From JANQIV01 sp050117315 (GTDB taxonomy: Bacteria > Bacteroidota > Ignavibacteria > Ignavibacteriales > Melioribacteraceae): a DNA stretch of 38,187 nt. The notes below the pieces were generated by a model. That model did no database searches. It saw only the letters and a list, made by a program, of their open reading frames with translations, and had not been told where the DNA came from. A program made the position numbers and the translations under genes. The DNA is taken from assembly GCA_050117315.1 (NCBI GenBank), contig JASFMY010000052.1, positions 1 to 38,187 on the forward strand. Direction: 5' to 3'. Shown here one piece after another: positions 19,350 through 27,133 of this stretch (its first letter is position 1; each line of letters begins with the position of its first letter).

Positions 19350-19698
19350 TATTCATATCTTTCGTCATTTTCTCTTACAACATTGGTATCAATTTCTTTT
19401 AAAAAACCTCTTGCAGATTTTATGTTTTTAATATCGGTATCAAAATTATCTTCCGCAACATCAAGGTCATAGTCCATTTGAAGCCCAAGCCAGAATTGTG
19501 GTGTCATGTCAAAATATTTTGCAAGGCGAATTGCAGTATCTGCTGTAATTCTTCTTTTGCCGAGTACAATTTCATTTATCCTTCTTGCAGGTATTTTAGT
19601 TCCATTGCAAGTTTATTTTGGCTTAATTCCATTGGTTTTAGAAATTCTTCCAGTAATATTTCTCCTAGGTGAACTGGGAGTATCTTTTTGTTTTTCAT
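19349..19698 (-). pseudogene. higA: HigA-type XRE antitoxin gene with a single-base frameshift; toxin partner absent
   Basis: Reading the minus strand from the ATG at 19698, the first frame gives MKNKKILPVHLGEILLEEF, continuing through LSQNKLAMEL, the classic HigA/VapI N-terminus and first helix of the helix-turn-helix. After CTA AAA the frame is lost; restoring one base in the A run (T run 19594-19597 on the plus strand) resumes with KIPARRINEIVLGKRRITAD and continues to TPQFWLGLQMDYDLDVAE and a stop at 19349-19351. Restored length is about 116 residues, slightly longer than the usual 95-105. HigB, normally just upstream of higA, is absent: only 96 non-coding bases separate this start from the next gene. 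It is either a decayed antitoxin or a sequencing error in a homopolymer. Confidence 0.86.
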
Positions 19699-19794
19699 TA
19701 TTAGAGTTTATATTAATTTCAAAAATGATTATAATTGATATAATTGTAGAATTCAATTATTCATAATAAATCAAAAAATAGACAGAACAAACTA

Positions 19795-20106
19795 ATGACA
19801 AAAAATGAAATAGTTACACATCTATCAAAGAAGTTGGGTACAACAAAAAAATTATTATCTCAATTTATCGATGAGTATTTGCAGTTAACTAAAAAGCAAT
19901 CTGGTGATAGACCCAGATATTCTACTAATGAAAAAGATGTAGCATATAGGCCTAAAAGAGTTAAAAAAGAAAAAGTCGAGTATAATGATTTAAATGAATC
20001 TGAAGTAATTATTGCAGCAATAGAACAAATTAAAAAACTAAGGTCGGATATTTCCCAGATTAGATTAGATATTAACAACACTATTGATAAACTTGATCAA
20101 AGGTAA
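19795..20106 (+). CDS. Unknown 103-residue protein, first gene of a three-gene cassette
   Basis: I do not recognise this protein. Residues 1-35 (MTKNEIVTHLSKKLGTTKK and onward) resemble the two N-terminal helices of HU/IHF-type proteins, but the beta arms are missing, so the likeness may be only helical. Residues 35-68 are basic and polar, probably disordered (YRPKRVKKEKVEY). Residues 70-103 have a heptad pattern of a coiled coil (EVIIAAIEQIKKLRSDISQI). It is separated by only 3 bases from the next small coiled-coil gene and has no ribosome-binding site. It could be a nucleic-acid-binding or scaffolding partner of the nuclease-like third gene; that is inference. Confidence 0.7.
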   Translation: MTKNEIVTHLSKKLGTTKKLLSQFIDEYLQLTKKQSGDRPRYSTNEKDVAYRPKRVKKEKVEYNDLNESEVIIAAIEQIKKLRSDISQIRLDINNTIDKLDQR

Positions 20107-20109
20107 TAA

Positions 20110-20349
20110 ATGAGCGACCTAATTAAATTAATTAAGGAGGTTATGAATTTAACGTCTGATGTGAGCGTTTTAAAAAATGATATTGGAAAACTAAACAGTA
20201 AAGTTGAAGAAAACAGAGAAAGAATAATTAAGCTTGAGCAAAGAGAAGAATTGATAATTGAGAAAATGAAAAACACTGCTATGGAAGTATTGGTAAAGAT
20301 ACAAGACCAGGGTAAAGAGTTCCCTTTTATTAGTAAAACAAAGAAGTAA
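20110..20349 (+). CDS. Small coiled-coil protein, second gene of the cassette
   Basis: A 79-residue protein whose first 55 residues form a nearly continuous coiled coil (heptads through LKNDIGKLNSKVEENRERI), followed by a short tail KEFPFISKTKK. No domain is recognised. It lies 3 bases after the first cassette gene and 4 bases before the third, so all three are surely co-transcribed. The coiled coils in genes one and two could pair with each other to make a small hetero-oligomer; this is inference from sequence pattern only. Confidence 0.68.
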   Translation: MSDLIKLIKEVMNLTSDVSVLKNDIGKLNSKVEENRERIIKLEQREELIIEKMKNTAMEVLVKIQDQGKEFPFISKTKK

Positions 20350-20353
20350 TATA

Positions 20354-21577
20354 ATGTTACTAAAAGCACATTTTAATGCAATTGAAGAATCTTTATTATG
20401 TGAAGCCAAAATATCAGCAAATGCGGGACATAATATTAATATTGGGACACCCCGTGAAATTTTCATAAAAAAATTCCTAAATCAACATCTTCCAAAGACA
20501 GTTTCAATTGGAAGTGGAGAAATTATTGATGCAAATTCATATCCTGGTGAAAAAAGAAATCAAGTTGACATTGTAGTTTATAGGAATGACTTTCCTGTCC
20601 TAAATTTTGGTGGTGATATTAATGCTTATCTTAAAGAATCAGTGACTAACATAATTGAAGTAAAATCTACTATTGATAAAAAAGCAATCCAACAAGCCAT
20701 AGAAACGACTTTGAATTCTAAGATAATGGAATCTAATCTTACTATTACTGCAAGGGTCGGTTATGTCCCTCCAAATATTCAATCTTATCTATTGGCATAC
20801 AATTGTGAGGTATCACTTGATAAAGTTTATCGATGGTTAATAGAAATTAATAAAGAGTTGGGAGTTACTCAAAAAAAAGATTTGCCAAAGGATAGAAACG
20901 AAAGAAAACAAATATTAAACTATAGTTTAGACGGGATTTTTATTTTGGGAAAAGGTTTCTTGGTTTTTGAAAATCAACCGATAGGATTCTTATCTGATAA
21001 AATGCGTATTCAATATCCCGATTTACAGTGGATAATTTGCAAACAGAAAAAAGGCAGTTTATTACCTTTCTTTATTTTCCTAATTAATGGCATAAGTGGC
21101 TTTTTAAAGGCTAGTATAAATTTTAATAATTATTTGAAACATGAAAAATATTTCATCGCTTACGGGTCAGGTCGCGATAATAATGTGAATGATATAACTA
21201 CTTCTGTTATCCCAGATGATTCTATCGTTATCGATTTTTCACAAGCTTTTGCTATGTGGAATGAAGAGTTTTTAATGAGTACTCCGGATATAATTTTGAA
21301 CATGGAAAAAGTAAAAAGTGCGAATGAAAATACTTTTTTAGCAAAGTTACCTTTGTACCCGTTTAATAATAACAGAGAGTATAACTTTATACGTGGAAAA
21401 TTAAAAGCTAATGAAGAATTAGATGTCATTGGATTTTATCAAGGACGTAAAATGGATACAAACTTAAAAATCAAACTTGTTAAAGATTCACAACCAATGC
21501 AAGGACTCACTATACCAGATTTTGAAAAGAAAAAGACAATGTATTCTATAGAACTGTTAAAGGGGAAATCGATATAA
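20354..21577 (+). CDS. DUF6602-like protein with PD-(D/E)xK nuclease-type core
   Basis: A 407-residue protein. Residues 30-104 show a pattern I associate with DUF6602 proteins: GTPREIFIKKFLNQHLP, then IGSGEIIDA, then QVDIVVYR, ending in NIIEVKST. The order of E35, D72 and the E102-V-K104 triplet matches the PD-(D/E)xK nuclease fold, which would make it a metal-dependent DNA or RNA cleaving enzyme, or a catalytically idle binding version. The middle (150-300) includes a second region with a buried-strand pattern, and the last 100 residues are mixed alpha/beta without a recognised domain. Neighbours are two small coiled-coil genes and a broken antitoxin, a setting typical of defence or mobile cassettes. 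Family assignment is from memory of motif pattern, not a search. Confidence 0.72.
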   Translation: MLLKAHFNAIEESLLCEAKISANAGHNINIGTPREIFIKKFLNQHLPKTVSIGSGEIIDANSYPGEKRNQVDIVVYRNDFPVLNFGGDINAYLKESVTNIIEVKSTIDKKAIQQAIETTLNSKIMESNLTITARVGYVPPNIQSYLLAYNCEVSLDKVYRWLIEINKELGVTQKKDLPKDRNERKQILNYSLDGIFILGKGFLVFENQPIGFLSDKMRIQYPDLQWIICKQKKGSLLPFFIFLINGISGFLKASINFNNYLKHEKYFIAYGSGRDNNVNDITTSVIPDDSIVIDFSQAFAMWNEEFLMSTPDIILNMEKVKSANENTFLAKLPLYPFNNNREYNFIRGKLKANEELDVIGFYQGRKMDTNLKIKLVKDSQPMQGLTIPDFEKKKTMYSIELLKGKSI

Positions 21578-21783
21578 ATACATCATTCCCTACCTAAACA
21601 CCCCAAAAAATAAATCGATAATTGATAAAAGATATTAATTTTGAAACTATTTAAGACTGAAAATAGGTGATTTTCAAAAAACATAATTTACTATTAAACA
21701 ATATCTTATCGGGATAACTTAAAAAAAGCTTGAATAGTATCCGGTAAAGCCTTATTTTACAACAAGATTAATTAGGAGTTCTT

Positions 21784-24624
21784 GTGCATAAAAAATCCTC
21801 GTTTATCATCTTTTTTTTCATATCTATTATTGCTTATTCATGCAGTTCAATAGAAATCACAAAAAATAATCAAACGGAAATTCCAGATTCACTAAAAGTT
21901 GCAAATACATCGGCAATAGTAAACTCATTGCTTGAAGAAGCAAGGCAGAATTACATTGACGCGCTTCAAAATGAAAAGCTTAATTTTGTGAAAGAAGCCT
22001 TGATCTCTTACGAAGAAGCTTTATCCACGGTATCAAAACTAAGTTACTACCCGGGCATACAGCAAAACCTTGCTTACCTTGAGTTGGAGAATGCTATTTT
22101 TGATGATTACGAAAGATATGTTAAAAGTCTTGACAGCCTTCCCGAAGATGTATCGATAGCTGCACTGGAACAATGGATGACGAGGAATATAAACGAAGTA
22201 CAGTTCCCGGAAGATGACGAAGAGACTGTTGACGAAGATCTTGAACAAAGTATAATAGTTGTAGGCGATTTTCCCCTTGAAGTAAACAGGTACGTTGAAA
22301 AGTATATTGAATATTTTACAGGGCGCGGAAGAAAGTACATGCAGGCATGGCTTGAAAGGTCGGGTAAATATTTCCCTATGATGGCAAAAATATTTGAAGA
22401 AGAAGGTGTACCCCAGCAGTTAATATTTTTAAGCATGCCCGAAAGCGGTTTAGCTCCGAATGCACGTTCATGGGCAAGGGCAGTAGGCCTGTGGCAGTTC
22501 ATAAGAAGCACAGGCAGAATGTATGATCTCGATGTAAACTTTTATGTAGATGAAAGAAGAGACCCCGAAAAATCAACAAGAGCTGCTGCAAAACATTTAA
22601 GAGATTTGTACGTGGCAAACGGTGATTGGTATACTGCTATGGCTTCCTATAATTGTGCTCCAAGAAGTGTAAAAAGAGCAATGAGGAAAGCCGGTAGTAG
22701 TGATTTTTGGAAATATAGAAGATATTTACCTCGTGAAACAAGAAATTATATTCCTCAATATATTGCTGTTACATTGATAGGAAGTAATCCGCAGAAATAC
22801 GGATTTGAAAATATTAAATACCAAAAGCCTCTTGATTATACCGTTGTTGAAATCAACGAAGCAATAGATTTGAATGTACTCGCAAAGTGTGCCGGAATTG
22901 ATAAAAAAGAATTAAAAGATTTGAATCCTTCGCTGGTACAGCATCACACTCCACCCTCAACGGGAAGAGCATTTCAATTGAAAATTCCTTCACGTTCACT
23001 TGCGGCATTTAACGAAAATATTAAAAACATTCCCGCCGGCGCTAAACTTCAGTATGTGCTTCACAAAGTAAAAAAGAATGAAACCCTTTCGCATATTGCT
23101 TATCGCTACAAAGTTAGCGTGAGTCAGCTTGCAAAACTTAACAATATGTCATTGAGATCGACTCTTCGTATTGGAAAAACTTTGAAGATTCCCGTTTCCG
23201 GATTTAATGAAACTGACTTTGTTGCAAATACAAACTTAATTCCGGCAGAAGCAGATACAACAACACACGATGAAACCGTTGCGCCTTACGAGTTTGCTAT
23301 TAGCGAAACCAACGGCGATACTGATTTCCTTAAGAAGTATCAAGAAATTTACAACGATTCAACACAAGTAATTATCCCCGAAGACAAAAAGCTTGTTGAG
23401 TATACTGTTAAAAGTCGTGATAACCTTGTTGACATTGCCGACCTGTTTAATGTACGTGTTTCTGAATTAAGGAACTGGAATAACCTGCCTTACACAACGG
23501 GCGTACGCGTTGGACAGAAATTGAATGTTTATGTCCCCGAAGATAAGCTTGAGTATTATTCATCAATTGATAAGCTTAACCGTAATCAAAAGATGAATGT
23601 ACTTTACTCAACGGGAGACGGCAGATGGATAAAGTACAAAATCCGCAGAGGTGAAGTGCTCGGCAAAATTGCTGAAAAGTACGGAGTTAGAACAAGCGAC
23701 CTTAAAAAGTGGAACAACTTAAGGTCAAGCAGAATTTATGCCGGCAGAACATTAAGGATACATGTTGGGAGTAATTTTTCGGATAACTCAAGCGGTGCAA
23801 GTATTGCCAGCAATTCAGGTAAGAAAAATTCGACTGTAACTGCAAGCCGTACCGCTGTAAATTACAAAGTGAAAAAAGGGGATACGCTAAGCGAAATTGC
23901 AGAGGAGCACAGTGTTACTGTCAGAAATCTTAAAAAATGGAATAATATTTCATCCAATAAAATTAAAGTTGGACAGAGATTAAAAATTTACAGCAAAGAT
24001 GCCCCAGACAATAATGTTGCTTTGAGTGAAAAACCTTCCGGTAAAATGACCAGTTATAAAATTAAATCCGGTGACACAATTGGACAGATAGCAGAAAAGT
24101 TTAATGTCTCTTCAACTAATATTAGGAACTGGAACGGCATTAAAGGAAACAAAATAATAGCCGGTAAAACACTTGTTATTTATACTAATGAGGAGCTTAA
24201 AGAAGAGACACAAACTTTAGCCAGCTCTGATTTAGCTGAAGATAGTGAGGAAAGTGAAAGTAATTCCGAAACCGACGCTATAAGTTACATTGTTAAAAAG
24301 AACGAAACTCTCGGACACATTGCAGAAAGGTTCAATATCAGAACGCAGAAAATAAGAGACTGGAACAACATAAGAGGCAGCAGAATTTACGTAGGGCAGG
24401 AGCTGACAATCTACCCCGGTAAAGCTGTAGCGGAAAATACCGGTAATACTAAAATAGCAAGCAATGATAATGAATTTAAAGGCAAGTTTCATGTTGTAAG
24501 GGAAGGTGAAAACCTTTGGTACATTGCACGCAAGTATGATACACGTGTAGCTAAAGTAATGGAATGGAACGAACTGAGTAACGAAGACATAAAACCGGGA
24601 ATGAAGTTGAGAATTTTGAACTAA
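21784..24624 (+). CDS. Lipoprotein MltD-type lytic transglycosylase with seven LysM domains
   Basis: A 946-residue envelope protein starting at GTG with a TAGGAG ribosome-binding site. Residues 1-20 are a lipoprotein signal with lipobox AYSC (Cys20). Residues about 195-335 form a family 1 lytic transglycosylase (SLT) domain: catalytic Glu220 in LSMPESGLAP, AVGLWQFIRSTG, and ASYNCAP. It would cleave peptidoglycan glycan strands to anhydromuropeptides in the periplasm. The C-terminus carries seven LysM peptidoglycan-binding repeats at about 424-469, 537-583, 616-660, 692-736, 757-800, 833-877 and 901-945, separated by Ser/Asn-rich linkers, plus a degenerate LysM-like stretch at 352-401. MltD usually has one to four LysM. 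Residues 140-155 are acidic. It stands alone; the next downstream element is a TPP riboswitch. Confidence 0.92.
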   Translation: MHKKSSFIIFFFISIIAYSCSSIEITKNNQTEIPDSLKVANTSAIVNSLLEEARQNYIDALQNEKLNFVKEALISYEEALSTVSKLSYYPGIQQNLAYLELENAIFDDYERYVKSLDSLPEDVSIAALEQWMTRNINEVQFPEDDEETVDEDLEQSIIVVGDFPLEVNRYVEKYIEYFTGRGRKYMQAWLERSGKYFPMMAKIFEEEGVPQQLIFLSMPESGLAPNARSWARAVGLWQFIRSTGRMYDLDVNFYVDERRDPEKSTRAAAKHLRDLYVANGDWYTAMASYNCAPRSVKRAMRKAGSSDFWKYRRYLPRETRNYIPQYIAVTLIGSNPQKYGFENIKYQKPLDYTVVEINEAIDLNVLAKCAGIDKKELKDLNPSLVQHHTPPSTGRAFQLKIPSRSLAAFNENIKNIPAGAKLQYVLHKVKKNETLSHIAYRYKVSVSQLAKLNNMSLRSTLRIGKTLKIPVSGFNETDFVANTNLIPAEADTTTHDETVAPYEFAISETNGDTDFLKKYQEIYNDSTQVIIPEDKKLVEYTVKSRDNLVDIADLFNVRVSELRNWNNLPYTTGVRVGQKLNVYVPEDKLEYYSSIDKLNRNQKMNVLYSTGDGRWIKYKIRRGEVLGKIAEKYGVRTSDLKKWNNLRSSRIYAGRTLRIHVGSNFSDNSSGASIASNSGKKNSTVTASRTAVNYKVKKGDTLSEIAEEHSVTVRNLKKWNNISSNKIKVGQRLKIYSKDAPDNNVALSEKPSGKMTSYKIKSGDTIGQIAEKFNVSSTNIRNWNGIKGNKIIAGKTLVIYTNEELKEETQTLASSDLAEDSEESESNSETDAISYIVKKNETLGHIAERFNIRTQKIRDWNNIRGSRIYVGQELTIYPGKAVAENTGNTKIASNDNEFKGKFHVVREGENLWYIARKYDTRVAKVMEWNELSNEDIKPGMKLRILN

Positions 24625-24662
24625 CATAACTATTTCTTAACTTTGAACACATAAAAAAGCTC

Positions 24663-24740
24663 GTTAGGGGTGTCCTGAATAGATAGGGCTGAGATCAAAC
24701 CCTTGAACCTGATCTGGGTAATTCCAGCGTAGGGAAGCGG
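24663..24740 (+). promoter_or_regulatory. TPP riboswitch 1 (THI element) of the thiamin salvage operon
   Basis: The conserved Thi-box signature is complete: GGGGTGTCC, GGGCTGAGATCAAACCC, ACCTGATCTGG, GTAATTCCAGCGTAGGGAA. Known biology: the aptamer binds thiamin pyrophosphate. The following terminator hairpin (24760-24784) can alternatively pair with the aptamer 3' side, GGGAAGCGG against CCGTTTCC (one wobble), so TPP binding should favour termination. It is about 220 bases upstream of the methyltransferase-thiM-thiE-thiL-thiD-tenA operon and almost identical to riboswitch 2. Confidence 0.97.
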
Positions 24741-24759
24741 AAAAGTAATTAAGTGTGTC

Positions 24760-24784
24760 GGCCGTTTCCTAAGCGGCTTTTTTT
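24760..24784 (+). terminator. Riboswitch 1 expression-platform terminator
   Basis: GCCG (24761-24764) pairs with CGGC (24774-24777), extended by G-U pairs on both sides, and is followed by seven T residues. The left arm and loop (CCGTTTCC) can alternatively pair with the riboswitch 3' segment, forming the antiterminator state. Confidence 0.85.
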
Positions 24785-24821
24785 ATTTCTTTTATTCATT
24801 TAAAAAAAGGAGTAAAAAAAA

Positions 24822-24926
24822 ATGAAATACTTAATTATTTTTTTTGTTTTAATGAATAATCTGCAATTTGTAATTAGCCATCCCCGCAAGTCATTTATTT
24901 ACTACAAGCAAATAATTCAAAAATAA
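24822..24926 (+). pseudogene. 34-codon stub copied from the TonB receptor gene start
   Basis: After riboswitch 1 comes AAAGGAGTAAA and an ORF starting MKYLIIFF, the same ribosome-binding site and first codons as the TonB receptor gene after riboswitch 2. Beyond about eight codons the sequence diverges and ends after 34 residues (Ile-Ile-Gln-Lys-stop). It is best read as the frayed edge of a duplication of the riboswitch leader. A function as a leader peptide for the operon cannot be excluded. Confidence 0.72.
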
Positions 24927-24947
24927 TTCTAGATAGGGAAAGCAGCT

Positions 24948-25655
24948 ATGGAAAAATATGTATTTGATGAATACGCAAATAAATATGACCAATGGTTTTT
25001 AAAAAATAAAAAAGTACTTGATTCTGAAGTAGCACTGTTGGCTTATTTTTTAGAGAGCCCTGGCCGTGCACTATCAATAGGCTGCGGTAGCGGTTTGTTT
25101 GAAACTATACTTAAAGACGATTATGGAATAAGGATCGAAGAAGGAATTGAGCCTGCCGAAGGAATGGCTGAAATTGCCGAAAAGCGCGGGATGAAAGTAA
25201 AGATAGGTACAGCTGAAGAATCTGATTTTGGCAATGCAGAGTATGACACAATTATTTTTAACGGTACCCCCAGCTATATCAAAAATCTTGAGTTAGCCTT
25301 TCAAAAAGCTTACAGTGCCCTTAAACCGGGAGGAAAAATATTAGTGCTCGATGTTCCGAAAGAAAGCTCATATGCAATGTTATATAGCCTGGCGAAAGAA
25401 GTCGGGACATGGGCTCACCCTTATTTTACAGGCATAAAACCTATAGACCCATACCCGATTGAATTTGTTTCGAATGCTAATTGGCGGACAACCCGGGAGA
25501 AAATTGATATGTTAAAAAAAGCCGGGTTCGAAGATTTAAAATTTGCTCAAACATTGACTCGGCACCCTGTATTTACAAATAATGAAAAAGAAGAACCTAT
25601 AGAGGGATATGATAAGGGAGATTACGTTGCAATTTTTGCAGTAAAAAAAGTTTAA
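24948..25655 (+). CDS. Class I SAM-dependent methyltransferase in the TPP-controlled operon
   Basis: A 235-residue Rossmann-fold methyltransferase. Motif I is ALSIGCGSGLFE (41-52), with acidic residue E69 in the second-strand position, motif region YDTIIFNG (99-106) and the post-motif LKPGGKILVLDVP (125-137). No membrane helix is seen. It is the first full gene after TPP riboswitch 1 and 27 bases before thiM, so it should be expressed when TPP is low. No methyl transfer step is part of known thiamin salvage; the substrate could be a damaged or modified thiamin piece, sulfur chemistry or something unrelated. The motifs fit ubiE/cyclopropane-type small-molecule methyltransferases; the exact subfamily is unknown to me. 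Confidence 0.85.
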   Translation: MEKYVFDEYANKYDQWFLKNKKVLDSEVALLAYFLESPGRALSIGCGSGLFETILKDDYGIRIEEGIEPAEGMAEIAEKRGMKVKIGTAEESDFGNAEYDTIIFNGTPSYIKNLELAFQKAYSALKPGGKILVLDVPKESSYAMLYSLAKEVGTWAHPYFTGIKPIDPYPIEFVSNANWRTTREKIDMLKKAGFEDLKFAQTLTRHPVFTNNEKEEPIEGYDKGDYVAIFAVKKV

Positions 25656-25682
25656 TGAACTATTCACAAAAGGTAAATAAAA

Positions 25683-26474
25683 ATGTTATCCGTAAATCAA
25701 ATTTGGAATGATGTAACACAAATCCGCAATAGTGCACCGTTGGTCCATAACATTACAAACTACGTTGTTATGAATACTACTGCAAACGCCTTATTGTCAA
25801 TAGGCGTTTCTCCGGTTATGGCACATGCAGTTGAAGAAGTTGAAGATATGACATCAATAGCCGGCGCTTTAGTTATAAACATCGGTACTCTTAGCCCAAA
25901 ATGGATTGAAGCAATGTCGCTTGCCATGAAGACAGCAAAACAAAAAGAAATTCCCATTGTATTCGATCCGGTAGGAGCGGGTGCAACAAAGTACAGAACA
26001 GACACGTGTAAACTATTATTAAATGAAACCCGGCCCTCAATAATTAGAGGTAATGCTTCTGAAATTATGTCTTTGCTTGATGCAAATATTGCAACAAAAG
26101 GTGTAGACAGTGCGCATTCGGCAGACTCTGCAGTTGGAGCGGCAAAAGAACTTGCAGAATCTTATAGTAGTGTGGTGAGTGTTAGCGGTGAAGTTGATTT
26201 AATTACCGATGGCAGGGAAATAATTAACATTAATAACGGACACGCTATGATGCCTAAGGTAACCGGTCTGGGATGTACTGCAACGGCAATTACCGGGGCT
26301 TTTGCAGCGGTCAATAAATCATTACTGGATGCAGCGGCAAACGCAATGGCTGTAATGGGAATATGCGGTGAAATTGCCGCGGAAAAATCTAATGGCCCGG
26401 GAACACTGCAATTGAATATAATTGATGCTTTTTATAATCTGAATGAAGAACAGATAAAAGAATATTTGAAGTAA
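25683..26474 (+). CDS. thiM: Hydroxyethylthiazole kinase
   Basis: A 263-residue ThiM, normal length. It phosphorylates 4-methyl-5-(2-hydroxyethyl)thiazole with ATP to give the thiazole phosphate used by ThiE. Visible hallmarks: the substrate region HNITNYVVMNTTANALLSIG, with VSPVMAHA following; the DPVGAGAT segment (95-102); RGNASEI (122-128); and the anion hole/catalytic loop GLGCTATAITGAF with Cys198. It is cytoplasmic. It lies 27 bases after the methyltransferase and 4 bases before thiE, in the operon under riboswitch 1. Presence of ThiM marks salvage of exogenous or recycled thiazole. Confidence 0.97.
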   Translation: MLSVNQIWNDVTQIRNSAPLVHNITNYVVMNTTANALLSIGVSPVMAHAVEEVEDMTSIAGALVINIGTLSPKWIEAMSLAMKTAKQKEIPIVFDPVGAGATKYRTDTCKLLLNETRPSIIRGNASEIMSLLDANIATKGVDSAHSADSAVGAAKELAESYSSVVSVSGEVDLITDGREIININNGHAMMPKVTGLGCTATAITGAFAAVNKSLLDAAANAMAVMGICGEIAAEKSNGPGTLQLNIIDAFYNLNEEQIKEYLK

Positions 26475-26478
26475 GAAA

Positions 26479-27129
26479 ATGAAAAAAGAATTAAATTTAG
26501 ACCTATATTTAGTAACGGATAGAGATTTATCCCTTGGCAGACCGATTGATGAAATAGTTAATGCTGCGGCAAAGGGTGGAGCAACCTTAGTTCAATTAAG
26601 AGAAAAAAAATGCTCAACAAGAGAATTTGTTGAAATTGCGAATAAACTTTTAGAGATTCTAAGACCTAAAGAAATTCCTTTGTTAATTAATGACAGACTA
26701 GATGTTGCACTTGCGGTTAAAGCCGATGGAGTTCATATAGGACAGAGCGACATGCCTTATGAAATTGCTAGAGAAATGCTGGGACCTGAAGCAATTATCG
26801 GTTTATCGGTTGAATCTGTTGAAGATGCAATAGAGGCCGAGAAACTTGATGTTGATTACATAGGTTTAAGCCCTATTTTTTCTACCCCTACTAAAACAGA
26901 CACGAAGCATGAATTGGGACTTGAAGGAATAAAAAAGATAAAGAAAATATCCGGGCATAAACTTGTAGGAATAGGAGGAATGAATTCTTCTAATGCCGAA
27001 CGGGTAATAGCAGCAGGAGCCGACGGTATAGCTGTAGTGTCTGCAATATGTTCGGCCGAGAGTCCCGAAAAAGCATCACGTGAACTTAGAGAAATAGTTG
27101 TATCAACAAAAAGAGGATTGCAAAGATAG
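26479..27129 (+). CDS. thiE: Thiamin-phosphate synthase
   Basis: A 216-residue ThiE, a TIM-barrel enzyme joining hydroxymethylpyrimidine diphosphate with thiazole phosphate to form thiamin monophosphate. Motifs: YLVTDRDL at the first strand, VQLREKK (38-44) for pyrophosphate binding, LLINDRLDVALAVKADGVHIGQSDMP, IGLSVES, IGLSPIFSTPTKTD, and the phosphate loop GIGGMNSSNA. The start is 4 bases after thiM and thiL follows by 4 bases, so translation is likely coupled. Length and motifs are those of a functional enzyme. Confidence 0.97.
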   Translation: MKKELNLDLYLVTDRDLSLGRPIDEIVNAAAKGGATLVQLREKKCSTREFVEIANKLLEILRPKEIPLLINDRLDVALAVKADGVHIGQSDMPYEIAREMLGPEAIIGLSVESVEDAIEAEKLDVDYIGLSPIFSTPTKTDTKHELGLEGIKKIKKISGHKLVGIGGMNSSNAERVIAAGADGIAVVSAICSAESPEKASRELREIVVSTKRGLQR

Positions 27130-27133
27130 AGTT

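Noticed and set aside
19478..19766. Two short plus-strand frames opposite higA
   Set aside because: The minus strand encodes the HigA family pattern across nearly the whole region; the plus frames have no recognisable domain or ribosome-binding site.
22651..22662. YNCAP instead of YNAGP in the transglycosylase domain
   Set aside because: A Cys at this place (YNCGP) is, as I recall, common in MltD proteins of this group, so the change is minor; catalytic Glu220 is intact.
24663..24740. The repeated leader sequences as a mobile repeat
   Set aside because: The conserved Thi-box bases identify both copies as TPP riboswitches, and no inverted ends or target duplications surround them.
27098..27133. 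Upstream in-frame ATG for thiL
   Set aside because: It would overlap thiE by 32 bases and add residues that do not resemble the ThiL N-terminus; the ATG at 27134 matches the family start.
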